A DNA stretch of 32,830 nt from an uncultured Bacilli bacterium (GTDB lineage Bacteria > Bacillota_I > Bacilli_A > RF39 > UBA660): positions 1-32,830 of the forward strand of contig CALVVX010000003.1 of the NCBI GenBank assembly GCA_944364015.1, given 5' to 3'. Each line of letters opens with the position of its first letter. The stretch's first letter is position 1. The position numbers and the translations under genes are program-made. The notes below the pieces were generated by a model. It had not been told where the DNA came from. It made no database searches and saw nothing but the letters and a program-made list of their open reading frames with translations. This document shows, piece after piece, positions 30,965-32,830 of the stretch.

Positions 30965-31678
30965 TTATAGTCTTCTCAAAACATCTCCAATTTTTTCATT
31001 AAAAACTAAATCAGCCTTACCATCCATATAAGTAGAATCATTATTAATAATAACAACATGATTACCATTAAAATAACTAACAAAACCACTCGCAGGATAA
31101 ACAGACAAAGAAGTACCCAAAATAATAAGCAAATCAGCCTCACTAATAGCCTTAATAGCCTTAAAAATATCCATCTCATCTAACGCCTCATCATATAAAA
31201 CAACATCAGGCTTAATAACACCACCACAACTACATCTAAAACCCGTATCACTATTAAAAACATAAAAAGCATCATAAAACTTTCCACATGAAGAACAATA
31301 ATTACGATTAACATTACCATGAAGCTCAATAACATTTTTACTACCAGCTAAAGAATGTAAATTATCAATATTCTGTGTAACAATAGTAACATCCTTACCA
31401 CTTTTTTCTAAATTAGCAAAAAATAAATGACCAAAATTAGGCTTATAACCAAGACAATTAAGCTTATTACGATAAAATTTATAAAATTCATCAGTATGAT
31501 TAATAAAAAAACTATGACTCAAAATCTTCTCTGGAGGATAATCATACTCCTCATTATATAAACCATCCTTACTACGAAAATCCTTAATACCACTTTCAGT
31601 AGACATACCAGCACCACTAAAAACAACAATCTTACTAGCATCATTAATATAGTTATTAAAAACAGAATACTTATCCAT
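30965..31678 (-). CDS. Sir2-type NAD-dependent protein deacylase
   Basis: A 237-residue sirtuin that removes acyl groups from lysines using NAD. Family motifs are GAGMSTESGIKDFRS (NAD loop), TQNIDNLHSLAG, the catalytic His in ELHGNVNR, a four-cysteine zinc site (YCSSCGKFY and RCSCGGVIKP), VVLYDEAL, LIILGTSLSVYPASG and a late IINNDST. This is the bacterial CobB/class U-like form with standard length. GGTGAT precedes ATG 31678, and an extended -10 TGTTATAAT lies at 31702-31694 on the minus strand. Acetyl phosphate made by the neighbouring phosphoketolase is a known source of lysine acetylation, so the adjacency is suggestive but unproven. Confidence 0.95.
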   Translation of the reverse strand: MDKYSVFNNYINDASKIVVFSGAGMSTESGIKDFRSKDGLYNEEYDYPPEKILSHSFFINHTDEFYKFYRNKLNCLGYKPNFGHLFFANLEKSGKDVTIVTQNIDNLHSLAGSKNVIELHGNVNRNYCSSCGKFYDAFYVFNSDTGFRCSCGGVIKPDVVLYDEALDEMDIFKAIKAISEADLLIILGTSLSVYPASGFVSYFNGNHVVIINNDSTYMDGKADLVFNEKIGDVLRRL

Positions 31679-31693
31679 AAAATCACCAAAAAT

Positions 31694-31702
31694 ATTATAA
31701 CA
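31694..31702 (-). promoter_or_regulatory. Extended -10 promoter of the Sir2 gene
   Basis: TGTTATAAT read on the minus strand, about 16 bases before ATG 31678. The -35 match is poor. Confidence 0.6.
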
Positions 31703-31769
31703 TCAAAAACCAAACCAGTATATAAAACAAAAAAACGTTTACAATAAATAATGTAAAAAAATAAAAAAA

Positions 31770-31796
31770 TTAGCAATCTATATTGACAATTGCTAA
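31770..31796 (+). promoter_or_regulatory. CIRCE element (HrcA operator) upstream of hsp20
   Basis: TTAGCAATC (31770-31778), exactly 9 bases, then AATTGCTAA (31788-31796). This has the spacing and arm sequence of CIRCE (consensus TTAGCACTC-N9-GAGTGCTAA), with two changes per arm or fewer and 8 of 9 arm symmetry. The operator overlaps the -35 box of the promoter, as expected for repression by HrcA. Confidence 0.88.
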
Positions 31797-31811
31797 CAAA
31801 AGTGATATCAT
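31783..31811 (+). promoter_or_regulatory. Promoter of hsp20
   Basis: TTGACA (31783-31788), 17-base spacer, TATCAT (31806-31811), with TG at 31803-31804. The -35 box lies inside the CIRCE element. Confidence 0.88.
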
Positions 31812-31835
31812 TACAATTGAAAGGAAAGTGATACT

Positions 31836-32231
31836 ATGGATTTAATACCAAGAAGATTTAGTTTTGATGATTTCTTTGATAGCTTCTTACCAGATAGAAA
31901 CTATTCAAACATGAAGTGTGATATATATGAAAAAGATGGAGATTACCATATAGAAATGGACATTCCAGGCTTCAACAAAGAAGACATATCAGTAGAAGTA
32001 AAAAACGGATACCTAACAATAAGTGCTGAAAAAAGTAACGAAACAAACGAAGAAGACAAACACAAAAAATATATTTGTCAAGAAAGAACATATGGCAAAT
32101 ATCAAAGATCATTCTACGTTGGAGATATAGAACCAAACGAAGTAAACGCAGAATTTAAAAATGGAATGTTAAAACTAGTAATCCCAAAAAAAGAAAAAAC
32201 AGACAACAAAAAATACATAGAAATAAAATAA
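31836..32231 (+). CDS. Small heat-shock protein Hsp20 (alpha-crystallin domain)
   Basis: A 131-residue holdase chaperone that keeps unfolding proteins soluble without ATP. It has a short N-terminal arm (LIPRRFSFDDFFDSFLPD), an alpha-crystallin domain (about 27-118) with YHIEMDIPGFNKEDISVEVKNG and FKNGMLKLVIPK (the conserved A-x-x-x-NG-x-L motif), and a C-terminal I-x-I (IEIK) that in the family docks onto neighbouring subunits. AAAGGAAAGTGA precedes the start. It is controlled by a CIRCE-overlapped promoter and closed by a terminator that includes its own stop codon. Confidence 0.95.
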   Translation: MDLIPRRFSFDDFFDSFLPDRNYSNMKCDIYEKDGDYHIEMDIPGFNKEDISVEVKNGYLTISAEKSNETNEEDKHKKYICQERTYGKYQRSFYVGDIEPNEVNAEFKNGMLKLVIPKKEKTDNKKYIEIK

Positions 32232-32251
32232 AAATTTATTTCTTTTTTTTT
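32219..32251 (+). terminator. Terminator overlapping the hsp20 stop codon
   Basis: A 9-bp stem (32219-32227 with 32235-32243) is followed by nine T. The left arm includes the last codons of the gene. Confidence 0.8.
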
Positions 32252-32265
32252 ACCCCAACAAAAAC

Positions 32266-32294
32266 TTGACCATAAATATATAATATAGTAAACT
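32266..32294 (+). promoter_or_regulatory. Promoter of the pseudouridine synthase gene
   Basis: TTGACC (32266-32271), 17-base spacer, TAAACT (32289-32294). CGGAGG then lies 7 bases before ATG 32312. Confidence 0.55.
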
Positions 32295-32311
32295 AAAAAC
32301 GGAGGAAAAAT

Positions 32312-32782
32312 ATGCAAAAACAAGAAACATTCATATCAAATCAAGAAACAACACTAATAAACTACATAAAAAACACAAAAAAAGACCTAACAAAAAAGAC
32401 AATAAAACAATATCTAAAACACAAAATGATAACAGTAAACAACAAAACAATAACAAATGCTAATCACATAATAAAAAACAATGACAAAATAGAAATCAAT
32501 TATAACAAAAATAAAACAACATTTCCACTAGAAATATTATATGAAGATAAAGACATAATAGCAATCAACAAACCATGTGGATTACTCTCAATAGCAAACG
32601 ACAAAGAAAAAAACATAACAGCATTCAAACTAGTAAGAGAATACGTAAGAAAAAACAACCCCAAAACCTACCTATTTGTAATTCATCGACTTGACCAAGA
32701 AACATCCGGAGTATTAATCTTTGCCAAAAATGAAAAAACCAAACAACTCTTTCAAAAAAACTGGAATAAAAAAAATGTGTAA
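32312..32782 (+). pseudogene. RluD-like 23S rRNA pseudouridine synthase, interrupted after the catalytic motif
   Basis: Only 156 residues are present of an enzyme that normally has about 290-300. An S4 RNA-binding domain (about 14-62, LTKKTIKQYLKHKMITVNNKTI) and the first part of the RluA/RluD catalytic domain (LEILYEDKDIIAINKPCGLL) are intact, including the catalytic D128 in HRLDQETSG and LIFAKNEKTKQLFQKNW. The frame then stops at 32782 just where the conserved V-x-K-x-Y-x-A-x-VEG should follow. The last 50 bases are visibly richer in G and C and match no frame of the expected continuation. Either something has inserted at about 32775, or the assembly changes there. As it stands it should be inactive. 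Confidence 0.75.
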
Positions 32783-32830
32783 AAGCGTAAACAAATGCGC
32801 AACCCTCAAAAAGAAGCCGAATTGAGAATC
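32783..32830. other. Window end of different base composition, possibly the edge of an inserted element
   Basis: From about 32775 the sequence leaves the A-rich style of the preceding gene: GCG, TGCGC, CAACCC and GCCG occur within 50 bases, in DNA that elsewhere has very few GC-rich triplets. It begins TGTGTAAAAGCG. It could be the terminal part of an insertion sequence. It is too short to identify. Confidence 0.35.

Noticed and set aside
32279..32284. TATAAT as -10 of the pseudouridine synthase gene with TTGACC at 32266
   Set aside because: The spacer would be only 7 bases; TAAACT at 32289 gives 17.
1..32830. Mollicutes genetic code (UGA = Trp)
   Set aside because: UGA is used as a stop at several ATGA overlaps and TGG is the Trp codon throughout.
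1..32830. CRISPR array, tRNA or rRNA genes
   Set aside because: No regularly spaced repeat with unique spacers and no tRNA- or rRNA-like sequence was recognised on either strand.

Overview
The window is chromosomal DNA of a low-GC, Gram-positive-type bacterium, most likely an uncultured gut Bacilli / Erysipelotrichia / RF39-like lineage (inference). The evidence is AT-rich sequence with AGGAGG-type ribosome sites, extended -10 (TGn-TATAAT) promoters, a CIRCE/HrcA operator, DUF1292, QueH and PrgI/VirB4-type proteins, and no outer-membrane components. UGA works as a stop: several ATGA overlaps use it and Trp is encoded by TGG. The Mollicutes code is therefore unlikely.

Layout: (1) 1-1862: a 12-bp tandem repeat, then an IS1202/ISNCY-type insertion sequence (about 163-1833) with imperfect inverted ends and a perfect 29-bp target duplication. 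It landed just upstream of the promoter of a DUF1292 gene. (2) 1931-5886: housekeeping and small genes: DUF1292, a C-terminally anchored membrane protein, queH (minus), a gene-poor stretch with a possible small minus-strand RNA, a membrane-anchored possible thioredoxin-fold protein, trmL, a possible cysteine-hydrolase-like protein, and a membrane-anchored thioredoxin (minus). (3) 5949-24947: an unbroken plus-strand run of about 19 kb holding 18 genes that looks like one envelope-spanning machine. Its first half is Tad/type IV pilus-like: two exported surface proteins, a membrane-anchored protein, CpaB/RcpC (SAF), CpaF/TadA ATPase, TadB, TadC, a Flp-like mini-pilin and two TadE-like pseudopilins. 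Its second half is type IV secretion-like: a VirB2-like two-helix protein, a large exported protein ending in the same two-helix domain, VirB6/TrbL-like, PrgI, a two-piece VirB4 ATPase, an M23 plus lysozyme-like wall hydrolase, a possible VirB8-like protein, and an amidase. A terminator and a near-consensus promoter separate the halves. (4) 24942-32782: GNAT (minus), an Abi_2 HEPN gene in operon with an HtrA protease, a small unknown (minus) divergent from a Sua5/YrdC gene across a perfect palindrome, phosphoketolase, Sir2 deacylase (minus), CIRCE-controlled Hsp20, and a pseudouridine synthase gene that breaks off after its catalytic motif.

The main candidate for an undescribed system is the hybrid Tad plus T4SS cluster. 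In this window it has both a CpaF and a VirB4 ATPase, both pilus-type and VirB2-type small subunits, and its own wall-opening enzymes. It has no relaxase, VirD4 coupling protein, prepilin peptidase or mobility gene. The simplest reading (inference) is a dedicated surface appendage, adhesion or protein-export machine, not a conjugative element.
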